Positions 1-6,539 of a DNA stretch of 9,583 nucleotides are shown here, in pieces. The first letter of the stretch is position 1, and each line of letters opens with the position of its first letter. This DNA is from Thermodesulfobacteriota bacterium (lineage in GTDB: Bacteria > Desulfobacterota > Syntrophobacteria > BM002). Position numbers and translations under genes: made by a program. The stretch covers positions 1-9,583 of the forward strand of contig CAMYLW010000041.1 of the NCBI GenBank assembly GCA_947259475.1. Reading direction: 5' to 3'. The notes beneath the pieces were generated by a model that did no database searches, was not told where the DNA came from, and saw only the letters and a list, made by a program, of their open reading frames with translations.

Positions 1-1
1 C

Positions 2-274
2 TTCTCAGAGGTCAGGATACTTACCTCAGCTTATGACTATCTGCTTCTGGCCATCACCGTAGCACCATTTTTCACCGGCTTTCTTGCCAGTCTGAAGGTG
101 GCAGGCTACCCGTTCTGGCTCTACGCTCACATCATCAGCGGTGAAATTATGCTGATAGCCATACCTCTCACCAAACTGTCCCATATCGTCCTCTTCTTCA
201 TGTCCAGGGGGCAACTTGGCATGGATTACGGTATTAAGCGAGGCGGGATGAAAGGGAGGGGTTTAGCCTGGTAA
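2..274 (+). CDS. Membrane cytochrome b subunit, HmcE/TmcC/NarI-like (C-terminal part)
   Basis: Open from the window edge to TAA at 272-274 with no stop, giving the last 90 residues of a membrane protein whose start lies outside the window. Two hydrophobic stretches are visible, at about fragment residues 12-31 and 44-66, followed by a basic tail rich in G, K and R that is probably cytoplasmic. Fragment H43 and H61 are 18 residues apart; this equals the spacing of the two C-terminal haem-ligand histidines of E. coli NarI (H187/H205). The family carries electrons across the membrane through two b haems between a periplasmic cytochrome and a cytoplasmic Fe-S subunit. The next gene, 38 bp downstream, encodes such an Fe-S subunit, which supports an HmcE or TmcC role. 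DsrM or another NarI relative is possible; the missing N-terminal part would decide. Confidence 0.75.
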   Translation, partial: FSEVRILTSAYDYLLLAITVAPFFTGFLASLKVAGYPFWLYAHIISGEIMLIAIPLTKLSHIVLFFMSRGQLGMDYGIKRGGMKGRGLAW

Positions 275-298
275 TTACTGTTTAATCTTAGAGCTATT

Positions 299-304
299 AG
301 GAGG
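299..304 (+). promoter_or_regulatory. Strong ribosome binding site of the Fe-S subunit gene
   Basis: AGGAGG lies 8 bp before the ATG at 313, which fixes this start. It is close to the anti-Shine-Dalgarno consensus and implies efficient translation. Confidence 0.8.
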
Positions 305-312
305 AAGAGAAG

Positions 313-1698
313 ATGCCCGAAGGATCACTTTGCAATAAAATACCCGTAGATACCATGGAACAACTCCAAGCCCTCTTGAGTGACCGGCGTGGGGTAATTT
401 ACTACGAAGAAATGGATCAACTGGATGTGAATACAGAGGCCCTGGCCACAGCAATCCAGAATACCTGCAAATCCCGAATTCGCACCTGGCTGGAGATCTG
501 CGCTCACTGCGGCCTGTGTGCCGATGCCTGCCCCTATTATCTCGTCAATGATAATGACCCCAAACAGGTTCCAGCCTACAAGATACAATCTACTCTCGGG
601 GAAATAGTTAAGCGCAAAGGTGAGGTGGACAACGCTTTCATGCAGTACGTTATGGACACCGCCTGGTCCAAGTGCACCTGCTGTAACCGCTGCGGCATGT
701 ACTGCCCCTTTGGCATCGACATGGGGGTTATGTTCGGTTATGTGCGAGGCCTTTGCTTTGCCCAGGGCTTTGTACCTTGGGAACTGAAGATCGGATCCGG
801 CATGCACCGGATATTCCGGGCCCAGATGGATGTCACCCAGGAAGACTGGGTTGAGACCTGCAAGTGGATGGAAGAAGAGCAGGAAGATGATTGGCCGGGA
901 TTAAAAATCCCTATAGACGTGGAGGGTGCTGACCTGCTTTACACCGTTAACGCCAGGGAAGTGAAACACTACCCGGAAGATATTGCCGAGGCTGCTATCC
1001 TCTTTCATATTGCCGGTGAAAATTGGACCGTTGCCAGTGAGGGCTGGGAGGCAACAAGCCTCTCCATGTTTGCCGGGGACTGGGCTGCCTGCAAGATGCA
1101 AGTGGAGACGGTCTATGAATCCATGAAAAGGTTGAAGCCCAAACGGATGATTACCACCGAATGCGGCCACATGTACAGGGCTACGGTTCTGGAGGGACCC
1201 TACTGGGCCGGGTATGAAAGTGGACAGCCCCCGGTGGAATGCATCCACTATGTCGAATGGGTTGCCGAAGCCCTGAGGACTGGAAAGCTCAAAATAGACC
1301 CTGCCAAAAAGATCAAAGAACCTGTGACCTACCAGGATTCTTGCAATTACATCAGAAACGGAGGGTTAGGTGACGTTGCCAGGGAAATCATCAGCTATGT
1401 TGCCGAGGATTTCAGGGAAATGTCACCCTGCCGTGAACACAATTTCTGTTGCGGGGGCGGCGGCGGCCTTAACGGTATAGGGAGGTATCGACCGCAGCGA
1501 GATAAAGGCCTTGAGATAAAGCGGGACCAGATCCTGGCCACCGAGGCAAAAATTGTGATTGCACCCTGTCACAACTGTTGGGATGCAATAAGGGACCTGG
1601 AAGAAGTTTTCCACATAGATATTAGCTGGTCCTTCTTAAAACCCCTTCTTCTGAGCATGGTTGAAGTGCCTGAACATCTCAAACCCGCGGAGGACTAA
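313..1698 (+). CDS. Cytoplasmic Fe-S/CCG-domain protein of an Hmc/Tmc-type transmembrane redox complex (HmcF/TmcB-like)
   Basis: A 461-residue soluble protein with no signal peptide. Two ferredoxin-type clusters are seen: C63-x2-C66-x2-C69-x3-C73-P and C121-x2-C124-x2-C127-x3-C131-P. The C-terminal half has a CCG domain with C344, C379-C380 and C419-x2-C422 (C-x34-CC-x38-CxxC), the pattern that binds the non-cubane [4Fe-4S] cluster in HdrB/HdrD-type proteins. A preceding CCG-like repeat around C284 (ECGH) has lost most of its cysteines. The family is the cytoplasmic electron-accepting or electron-donating subunit of Hmc, Tmc, Dsr and Hdr-like complexes. As I recall, HmcF of Desulfovibrio vulgaris is about the same length, and hmcE precedes hmcF as the cytochrome b gene does here. 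HmcF and TmcB are related, and I cannot separate them without the upstream subunits. The electron partner in the cytoplasm is unknown. Confidence 0.9.
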   Translation: MPEGSLCNKIPVDTMEQLQALLSDRRGVIYYEEMDQLDVNTEALATAIQNTCKSRIRTWLEICAHCGLCADACPYYLVNDNDPKQVPAYKIQSTLGEIVKRKGEVDNAFMQYVMDTAWSKCTCCNRCGMYCPFGIDMGVMFGYVRGLCFAQGFVPWELKIGSGMHRIFRAQMDVTQEDWVETCKWMEEEQEDDWPGLKIPIDVEGADLLYTVNAREVKHYPEDIAEAAILFHIAGENWTVASEGWEATSLSMFAGDWAACKMQVETVYESMKRLKPKRMITTECGHMYRATVLEGPYWAGYESGQPPVECIHYVEWVAEALRTGKLKIDPAKKIKEPVTYQDSCNYIRNGGLGDVAREIISYVAEDFREMSPCREHNFCCGGGGGLNGIGRYRPQRDKGLEIKRDQILATEAKIVIAPCHNCWDAIRDLEEVFHIDISWSFLKPLLLSMVEVPEHLKPAED

Positions 1699-1727
1699 AA
1701 CGATAGTAAGGGGGACGAGTATCCTTA

Positions 1728-1742
1728 GTTCTTCGTAAGAAC
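1728..1742 (+). other. Short perfect hairpin in the intergenic gap
   Basis: GTTCTT (1728-1733) and AAGAAC (1737-1742) form a 6-bp stem around CGT. There is no T-tract after it, so it is not a standard intrinsic terminator; it may stabilise the end of the upstream mRNA or mean nothing. Confidence 0.35.
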
Positions 1743-1804
1743 AGTCATCTACAAGATACGGTACTTGCGCCGTCCGGCCCTCCTCGCGGTAACTCCCCTC
1801 GCAC

Positions 1805-1833
1805 TTGACGTTTCGCCGCAATAGTTTTACAAG
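1805..1833 (+). promoter_or_regulatory. Weak sigma-70-type promoter candidate upstream of the 178-residue gene
   Basis: TTGACG (1805-1810, 5 of 6 to consensus) is followed after 17 bp by TACAAG (1828-1833, 4 of 6). The -10 lacks the important final T, so the match is modest. It lies about 50 bp before the ATG at 1880, and the nested inverted repeats at 1813-1859 overlap it, as an operator would. Confidence 0.3.
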
Positions 1834-1859
1834 TAAATTTAGGGTGTAAATCACGGCGA
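1813..1859 (+). repeat. Nested inverted repeats, possible operator or structured leader
   Basis: Three dyads share nearly the same centre. Outer: TCGCCG (1813-1818) with CGGCGA (1854-1859). Inner: TTTACA (1826-1831) with TGTAAA (1845-1850). Core: the palindrome TAAATTTA (1834-1841). The centres are at about 1836, 1838 and 1837.5. No known regulator site was recognised. Confidence 0.4.
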
Positions 1860-1879
1860 TCCGCGTTGAAAAGGGGTTT

Positions 1880-2416
1880 ATGAATACCGTTACCCTGAAA
1901 AGAGATGGCTCGATCCTTAGTGACGGGAAAACCGTGGAAACCGACCCGCTGGTGTGTCTCAGCTACCAGGTGGACCTCAATGATGACTATATACTGCGAA
2001 GCTTCTTTCGAATGCTCGAGAAGCATTCTTTACTTGCAAAGTTGAATGTGTTTTTCCCTTCATATATGGAACAATACCTGGCATGTCCAGATGACAACTG
2101 CAAAACTGAAAATATAGACCATCTTGAACTTAGAAAAACAGTCGAGATGATCGGCTTTCCGGGCCAGCCGCGGCTGGAAATATATAACTCTTTCCAGGGT
2201 ATCAGCGGCGCTGAAACCTGTGAAATAAGATCTCTCCAGTTCGACAGTCTGCTGGACATGCCGGTCAAGCTTGGCAAACTTAAACACATGGTGTTTGGAG
2301 ACAAGGTGGACATATTCGAGTTTGATACCGTGTTCACTTTGTTCGAATTCATTGAAGGGATTGCCTGGGAACTCAGTTTTCATGTCGCGCCAACGGAGTG
2401 TGCCCTCAGGAGGTGA
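1880..2416 (+). CDS. Conserved-looking hypothetical protein, 178 aa
   Basis: I do not recognise this family. The product is soluble, has no signal peptide and is moderately acidic. It has six cysteines, including a CPDDNC stretch near residues 69-74, but no standard metal-binding motif. The C-terminal part is rich in aromatic residues and ends in two arginines. The start is ATG at 1880 behind AAGGGG (1871-1876); an in-frame stop at 1847-1849 and no other start codon in between limit alternatives. The last two codons, AGG AGG, double as the ribosome binding site of the stress-protein gene that begins 3 bp after the stop, so the two are almost certainly co-translated. TmcD, described as tryptophan-rich, does not fit because this protein has a single Trp. 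A role linked to the Hmc/Tmc-like complex is inferred from position only. Confidence 0.8.
   Translation: MNTVTLKRDGSILSDGKTVETDPLVCLSYQVDLNDDYILRSFFRMLEKHSLLAKLNVFFPSYMEQYLACPDDNCKTENIDHLELRKTVEMIGFPGQPRLEIYNSFQGISGAETCEIRSLQFDSLLDMPVKLGKLKHMVFGDKVDIFEFDTVFTLFEFIEGIAWELSFHVAPTECALRR
2408..2413 (+). promoter_or_regulatory. Ribosome binding site embedded in the end of the upstream gene
   Basis: AGGAGG encodes the final two arginines of the 178-residue protein and sits 6 bp before the ATG at 2420. The stop codon (2414-2416) follows directly. This overlap suggests translational coupling. Confidence 0.8.
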
Positions 2417-2419
2417 CAT

Positions 2420-3343
2420 ATGTTTGACAAGATTTTGTTCGCCACGACAGCTTCGCCCATCTGCAAAGATGCGGCCGATGTAGCTTTCGATCTGGCCAAG
2501 AAGTACGACTCGCAACTCACTGTATTTCATGTGTTTGGCCTTCCCACCCACGGTTTCAGCCAATTCGCAGAAGATCTTAAAACGGGTCAGAAGGTGGAAC
2601 AAGACGACGAGTGGACTAAACGGGTGGTGGAAGAAATGCGGAGTACCTTTGCCGACAAGTTGGCAGAAGCTGAAAGCTGTGAGATGGAAGCCGTTGTGGG
2701 GGCACCCCACCGGGAGATCTTGAGGGCAGCGCGTACAAGAGACATCGACCTGATTGTGATGGGCTCCCACACCAGACAGGAGGATACGGCTGCCACCCGT
2801 TTCAGAAGTGTGGTGGGCAATACCATGCAAAAGGTTGCCAAGGCAGCCCGGTGTCCCGTCCTTATAGTAAGCAGGCCATGTCAGACCTGCTGGTGGTATT
2901 TTTCTAACATCGTCTTCGGCACCGATTTTTCCAAGGCGTCACACTCGGCTTTTAAGTTCGCTCTCAACACTGCAAGACAGATCGGTTGCAAGCTTTATCT
3001 CTTTCATGCCTGCGACATTGGTGCGACGGACCCTGGGAAAGTTCGGACCCAGGCAGATATTGAAGAGAAGGTCAAAGAAGCACGGAATAAGATGGAGGAG
3101 CTTTATTTGCCCGAAATGGAGGGGTTCGACAATTACGAGATCGAGGTTTGGGAGGGAACACCATATGTTGAAATCCTAAAGTATGCACGCGACAAGCAGG
3201 CAGATCTTGTTGTAATGGCTCACCATGCCAGGGAAATAGATCCAGAAAAGGCAGTGCTGGGCAGCACGGTGGAGCAGGTGGTTCTCCGTTCAGCCTGCCC
3301 GGTGGCAAGCGTAAATCGTCCCGATAAAGTGGCCGCCGGCTAA
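2420..3343 (+). CDS. Tandem universal stress protein (two UspA domains)
   Basis: A 307-residue cytoplasmic protein with two Usp domains, about residues 1-152 and 163-303. Both end in the typical strand pattern, CPVLIVSRP and CPVASVNRP. The ATP-binding signature of the family is G-x2-G-x9-G-S/T. Domain 1 has G115-S-H-T in place of GxxG and then G133-N-T; domain 2 has A267-H-H-A and then G281-S-T. Each domain therefore keeps the distal glycine but lacks the normal proximal pair, and may bind nucleotide weakly or differently. Usp proteins act in survival of starvation, redox and other stresses, often by protein contacts. The start has a perfect ribosome binding site shared with the upstream gene. 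Position in the middle of a redox and signalling cluster suggests it reports energy state (inference). Confidence 0.92.
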   Translation: MFDKILFATTASPICKDAADVAFDLAKKYDSQLTVFHVFGLPTHGFSQFAEDLKTGQKVEQDDEWTKRVVEEMRSTFADKLAEAESCEMEAVVGAPHREILRAARTRDIDLIVMGSHTRQEDTAATRFRSVVGNTMQKVAKAARCPVLIVSRPCQTCWWYFSNIVFGTDFSKASHSAFKFALNTARQIGCKLYLFHACDIGATDPGKVRTQADIEEKVKEARNKMEELYLPEMEGFDNYEIEVWEGTPYVEILKYARDKQADLVVMAHHAREIDPEKAVLGSTVEQVVLRSACPVASVNRPDKVAAG

Positions 3344-3382
3344 CACTAATAGTTCGTCACTGGTTGCATCTGCAGCTTCCTT

Positions 3383-3386
3383 GGAG
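3383..3386 (+). promoter_or_regulatory. Ribosome binding site that decides a TTG start
   Basis: GGAG lies 7 bp before TTG at 3394. The alternative in-frame TTG at 3364 has no purine-rich stretch before it, and the first in-frame ATG (3436) would remove the essential acidic residues of the receiver. Confidence 0.6.
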
Positions 3387-3393
3387 CCCCGAC

Positions 3394-3807
3394 TTGAAAG
3401 AGATCAACATCCTGGTTGTTGAAGATGATCTGCATATGAGGATTTTCATAACCACCGTGCTTGAGACCAGCGGCTACAATGCTACAGCTAGCAAAGATGG
3501 ACAAGAAGGTATTCGAAAGGTAAAGGAGGACAGCCCTGACCTCATCATTCTGGACGTGATGATGCCCGAGGAAGGCGGAATCTCCATGTACCGCCAGCTC
3601 AAGACAGATAACCAGCTTAAAGATATTCCAGTGGTGATGCTTTCGGGGGTTGAGAGCAAGACTTTTCTTCATTCTTTAAAGATGATGAGTATAGGGCTCC
3701 GGGATCCCCTGCCCGATCCGGAGGCCTACGTGGAAAAGCCTCCCAAGGCGGAAGAATTGCTCAATATAGTCCAAAAACTCCTTGCGGCCAAACCTTTGCC
3801 AGAGTAA
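3394..3807 (+). CDS. Stand-alone response regulator receiver (CheY-like)
   Basis: A single receiver domain of 137 residues with no output domain. From the TTG at 3394 the key residues are E10-D11-D12 (Mg2+ site), D54 (phosphorylation site, in LDVMMP), S84 and K115 (in EKPP). The stretch between S84 and K115, the alpha4-beta5 side, is about 14 residues longer than in the receiver encoded next, and includes a run with several prolines (about residues 102-109). The start could also be TTG at 3364, adding 10 residues, but that codon has no ribosome binding site. It lies 50 bp after the stress-protein gene, probably in the same transcript. It would take phosphate from a histidine kinase, possibly the hybrid kinase downstream, and act through protein contact. 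The Hmc operon of Desulfovibrio also carries a response-regulator gene, rrf1, downstream of hmcF. Confidence 0.88.
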   Translation: MKEINILVVEDDLHMRIFITTVLETSGYNATASKDGQEGIRKVKEDSPDLIILDVMMPEEGGISMYRQLKTDNQLKDIPVVMLSGVESKTFLHSLKMMSIGLRDPLPDPEAYVEKPPKAEELLNIVQKLLAAKPLPE

Positions 3808-3858
3808 TCTATCCTGATTGATCGAGCCCAAGCCGTCTATTAACTTGAAAGTTGAAGT

Positions 3859-3864
3859 GGAGGT
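3859..3864 (+). promoter_or_regulatory. Ribosome binding site that decides the start of the second receiver
   Basis: GGAGGT lies 5 bp before ATG at 3870. This favours that ATG over the in-frame TTG at 3852, which would add six residues before the usual receiver beginning. Confidence 0.65.
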
Positions 3865-3869
3865 GCCCT

Positions 3870-4226
3870 ATGGCGAAAAAGATCCTGGTCGTGGACGATG
3901 ATCCCAATGTTGTTTACTACCTCGTGGGTTTGTTCCATGACAACGGCTATGAGACTTGTGCCGCCCATAACGCCCCTGAAGCATTTGATGTATTGCAGAA
4001 GGAAAAGCCGGACTTAATAACGCTCGATATTGACATGCCGGAGGTGACGGGGCCGCAGTTTTACCGAAAATATACAAAGCTGGATGATCTTAAGGATATT
4101 CCGGTGATTGTTATCAGCGGGCTGGCAAAACCCCACCTTGCAGTAAAAAAAGCCGTAGCTGTTGTTGAAAAACCATTTGATCGTGAGCAGCTCTTGAAGA
4201 TAGTAAAGGACACCATAGGCGAATGA
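3870..4226 (+). CDS. Stand-alone response regulator receiver (CheY-like), second copy
   Basis: A 118-residue single receiver domain of standard length. D9-D10-D11 form the acidic pocket, D53 is the phosphorylation site (LDIDMP), S83 replaces the switch Thr and K101 is the conserved lysine (EKPF). There is no DNA-binding or enzymatic output domain. It shares a DLKDIPV-type stretch and an SG switch motif with the receiver encoded upstream (LKDIPVVMLSG versus LKDIPVIVISG), so the two may be diverged duplicates. It lies 62 bp after that gene. The gene between it and the hybrid kinase is interrupted by a MITE-like element, which may alter their co-transcription. Likely a phosphate shuttle or a protein-binding switch. 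Confidence 0.92.
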   Translation: MAKKILVVDDDPNVVYYLVGLFHDNGYETCAAHNAPEAFDVLQKEKPDLITLDIDMPEVTGPQFYRKYTKLDDLKDIPVIVISGLAKPHLAVKKAVAVVEKPFDREQLLKIVKDTIGE

Positions 4227-4286
4227 TCCTTAGACTAAACCCAATCGCCACTGCCAAATAGCCAGAGGGAGTATGGAGGATCTTTC

Positions 4287-4474
4287 CCTAGCCCGGATAT
4301 TTCATGAATTACTTGCTCCGACCACGAATATGGCCGCCCTTCCTGGCGTCCTCGGGTGTCGGCCCCTGCGACGTACCGTTCAGGTACGCCTCGGAACCAA
4401 CACCCTGTGGTTGCCAGGTGGCAAGCCCATCTTCGTGGTCTCGCGACAGCAATTCATGAAATATCCGGGCTAGG
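4287..4474. mobile_element. MITE-like 188-bp near-palindromic element
   Basis: Perfect 24-bp terminal inverted repeats lie at 4287-4310 and 4451-4474; the left one begins CCTAGCCCGGATATTTC. The interior continues the dyad: 4320-4328 with 4432-4440 (9 bp), 4330-4333 with 4427-4430, 4342-4347 with 4413-4418, 4354-4359 with 4400-4405, and the tip 4372-4377 with 4383-4388 around GTTCA. The whole element can fold into one long imperfect hairpin. No transposase is inside. Because the ends contain CTAG, a palindrome, a target duplication of TA or CTAG cannot be told apart from the repeat; the 4 bp outside it differ (TTTC, TGGA). A related terminus occurs at 9530, showing it is a repeat family. Parent IS family not assigned; an IS1380-type end is only a guess. 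Confidence 0.8.
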
Positions 4475-4488
4475 TGGATAAGGACATC

Positions 4489-6429
4489 ATGGCCGACAGA
4501 ATATTAATAGTAGATGACGAAGAAGATATTCGCGTAGTTCTGAAAATATCTCTGTCTGACCTTGGCTACGAAGTATACACGGCAGAAAATGGCGAGGAAG
4601 CTCTCCGGATTATCGAAGAAGTTACCCCCCCCATAGTACTCACCGACATCAGAATGCCGGTAATGGACGGCATCGAGTTGCTTCGTAAGATTAAGCAAGA
4701 AGACCCTGAGACCGAAGTGATTATGATCACCGGCCATGGGGATATGGACCTTGCCATCGAAAGCCTCAAGCATGAAGCAACTGATTTCATCACTAAACCC
4801 ATCAAGGACGAAGTTCTGGAGATCGCCCTCAAACGAGCCAATGAAAGAATTACCATGAGGCGGCAGTTAAGGGAGTACACAGAACACCTGGAAGATCTCG
4901 TTCAGGAAAAGTCAGCCAAACTGGTAGAAGCTGAGCGGCTGCTTGCTGTGGGTCAGGTGGTTGAAGGCTTGTCCTCTGCCATGAAGAACATAGTGGAGGA
5001 CCTCGAAAGTGGGCTGACATACTTCAACGAGATGCCTTGCTTCGTTTCCATCCATAGCAGTAACAACGAGGTTGTTGGAACGAATCAGCTTTACAAAGAG
5101 CGCTTGGGAAATAAGATAGGACGCGGCAGCTGGGAGATATATGCGAGCAGTGCTGACAGCCAGGGAAACTGTCCCGTTGGTAAGACCTTTAGTACTGGCA
5201 AGGGGCAGCGAAGGAAGGAGCGAGTAAAGAATCTAAACGGTGGTGAGCTTCCGGTAATGGTGCACACCGCTCCCATCAGAAATCGAGACGGCGAAGTGGA
5301 ATTGGTGCTCGAAATGGCAGCCGACCTCACAGAAGTGAGTCGTCTTCAGGAAGATCTTCTCACCTGTCAACAGAGGTACCAGTTGCTCTTTGATGCGGCG
5401 CCTTGCTATTTCACCGTTCAGGACAGAGACCTCAAGTTGATGGCAGCCAACAAGAAATTCCTCGAAGATTTCGGTATGAATTTTGGTTCTTTCTGTTCAC
5501 AGGCTTATTCACATGACGGTGAACCACACCCCGAGTGTCCTGTCTGGAAGACTTTTGAAGAGGGGGAATCACAGCAGGCAGAGACGGTGGTAACTGCCAA
5601 ATCCGGCGAGCAGTACAATGTTCTGATCTGGACCGCACCCATAAAGAATGTTGCCGGAGAGGTAACCCATGTGATGGAGATGTCCACCAACATAACTCAG
5701 ATCCGCCAGTTGCAGGATCATTTATCATCCTTGGGTCTTTTGATCGGTTCCATCTCTCACGGCATAAAAGGACTGCTGACAGGTTTGGACGGCGGCATGT
5801 ATCGGCTTGAATCGGGTTTCGAAAAAGAAGACCAGGAGCGCATCAAAGAGGGCTGGGAAATTGTAAGGCATATGATTGGCCGCATCAGAAGTATGTCTCT
5901 CGACTTGCTCTATTATGCCAAAGAGAGAGATCTGCAATGGGAACGAACCGATGTACTCACCTTCGCTAATGATGTGGCCCTCACCGTTGAACCCAAGGCA
6001 GTCGGCCATAACGTCGAATTTGTTCGTGCCTTCGATGCTGCCGCAGGAGAATTTGAGGTGGACGGTGGGGTGCTGGCCTCAGCACTGACAAATATTCTTG
6101 AAAATGCACTGGACGCCTGCATACAAGACGATTCCAAGAAAACGCACAAGATCACCTTTGGGGTCAGACAGGACAAGGATAACATCATATTCGATGTCTC
6201 CGACAACGGCATCGGCATGGATAAAGAGACCAGGGAAAAAATGTTTACCCTCTTCTACTCCTCCAAGGGAAGCGAAGGCACAGGCCTGGGTCTCTTTATC
6301 TCAAACAAAATAATCGAGCAACATGAAGGATCCGTGCAGGTACATTCTACTCCGGGTGAAGGATCACTTTTTACTGTGAGGATGCCCAAAATACTTCCGG
6401 ACGAAATTAAGACCCTCCAGAAAGACTAA
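4489..6429 (+). CDS. Hybrid sensor histidine kinase: receiver - PAS - PAS - kinase core
   Basis: A 646-residue cytoplasmic protein with no membrane segment. Receiver, about 1-120: D10-D11, D53 (LTDIRMP), T81 and K103. Helical linker about 120-165. Two PAS domains, about 170-285 and 295-400, each with a PC and a CPVxKTF motif: C184 and C228 in the first, C306 and C350 in the second. Dimerisation/phosphoacceptor region with H424 in SISHGIKG; the residue after His is Gly rather than the usual Glu or Asp. HATPase: N box N535/N539, G1 DNGIGM at 572-577, G2 GTGLGL at 597-602. The start is ATG 4489 behind AAGGA; GTG 4474 is in frame but coincides with the last base of the MITE. With its receiver at the N-terminus and two free receivers upstream, it suits a multi-step relay. 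The signal is probably cytoplasmic redox or metal state (inference). Confidence 0.92.
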   Translation: MADRILIVDDEEDIRVVLKISLSDLGYEVYTAENGEEALRIIEEVTPPIVLTDIRMPVMDGIELLRKIKQEDPETEVIMITGHGDMDLAIESLKHEATDFITKPIKDEVLEIALKRANERITMRRQLREYTEHLEDLVQEKSAKLVEAERLLAVGQVVEGLSSAMKNIVEDLESGLTYFNEMPCFVSIHSSNNEVVGTNQLYKERLGNKIGRGSWEIYASSADSQGNCPVGKTFSTGKGQRRKERVKNLNGGELPVMVHTAPIRNRDGEVELVLEMAADLTEVSRLQEDLLTCQQRYQLLFDAAPCYFTVQDRDLKLMAANKKFLEDFGMNFGSFCSQAYSHDGEPHPECPVWKTFEEGESQQAETVVTAKSGEQYNVLIWTAPIKNVAGEVTHVMEMSTNITQIRQLQDHLSSLGLLIGSISHGIKGLLTGLDGGMYRLESGFEKEDQERIKEGWEIVRHMIGRIRSMSLDLLYYAKERDLQWERTDVLTFANDVALTVEPKAVGHNVEFVRAFDAAAGEFEVDGGVLASALTNILENALDACIQDDSKKTHKITFGVRQDKDNIIFDVSDNGIGMDKETREKMFTLFYSSKGSEGTGLGLFISNKIIEQHEGSVQVHSTPGEGSLFTVRMPKILPDEIKTLQKD

Positions 6430-6482
6430 TCCCTTCCTTATTCATGCAATCTCAACCGTCGACAGCTATCTCTTACTCCTTT

Positions 6483-6512
6483 ATTGCCTCTTGCGCTCGG
6501 GGTTCAGGCAAT
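6483..6512. other. Hairpin after the kinase gene
   Basis: ATTGCCT (6483-6489) and AGGCAAT (6506-6512) form a perfect 7-bp stem with a 16-nt loop. No T-tract follows on either strand, so it is not a canonical intrinsic terminator; it may still mark the transcript end of the signalling cluster. Confidence 0.35.
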
Positions 6513-6539
6513 GGGAAACAGATTAACTGCTAGGGAGTC

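Larger units (their letters stand above)
1699..1879 (+). other. 181-bp non-coding gap with small hairpin and nested dyads
   Basis: No supported gene. It separates the redox pair from the downstream 178-residue gene, so the two may be transcribed separately. It holds a small hairpin at 1728-1742, a promoter candidate at 1805-1833 and nested inverted repeats at 1813-1859, each listed separately. No hairpin followed by a T-tract was found, so I cannot point to an intrinsic terminator after the Fe-S gene. Confidence 0.6.

Noticed and set aside
325..807. 160-residue minus-strand open frame
   Set aside because: Antisense shadow of the Fe-S protein, whose two cysteine motifs fix the coding strand.
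2060..2830. 256-residue open frame on the minus strand
   Set aside because: It crosses the 178-residue gene and the first Usp domain, both well supported on the + strand; the product is His/Cys-rich low-sense sequence with no domain.
4273..4473. 66-residue open frame between the second receiver and the kinase gene
   Set aside because: It lies almost wholly within the 188-bp palindromic element and stops in its right inverted repeat; the sequence is explained by the hairpin and the product resembles nothing.
6483..6530. Intrinsic terminator after the kinase gene
   Set aside because: A 7-bp stem exists but no T-tract follows on either strand, so it is recorded only as a hairpin.
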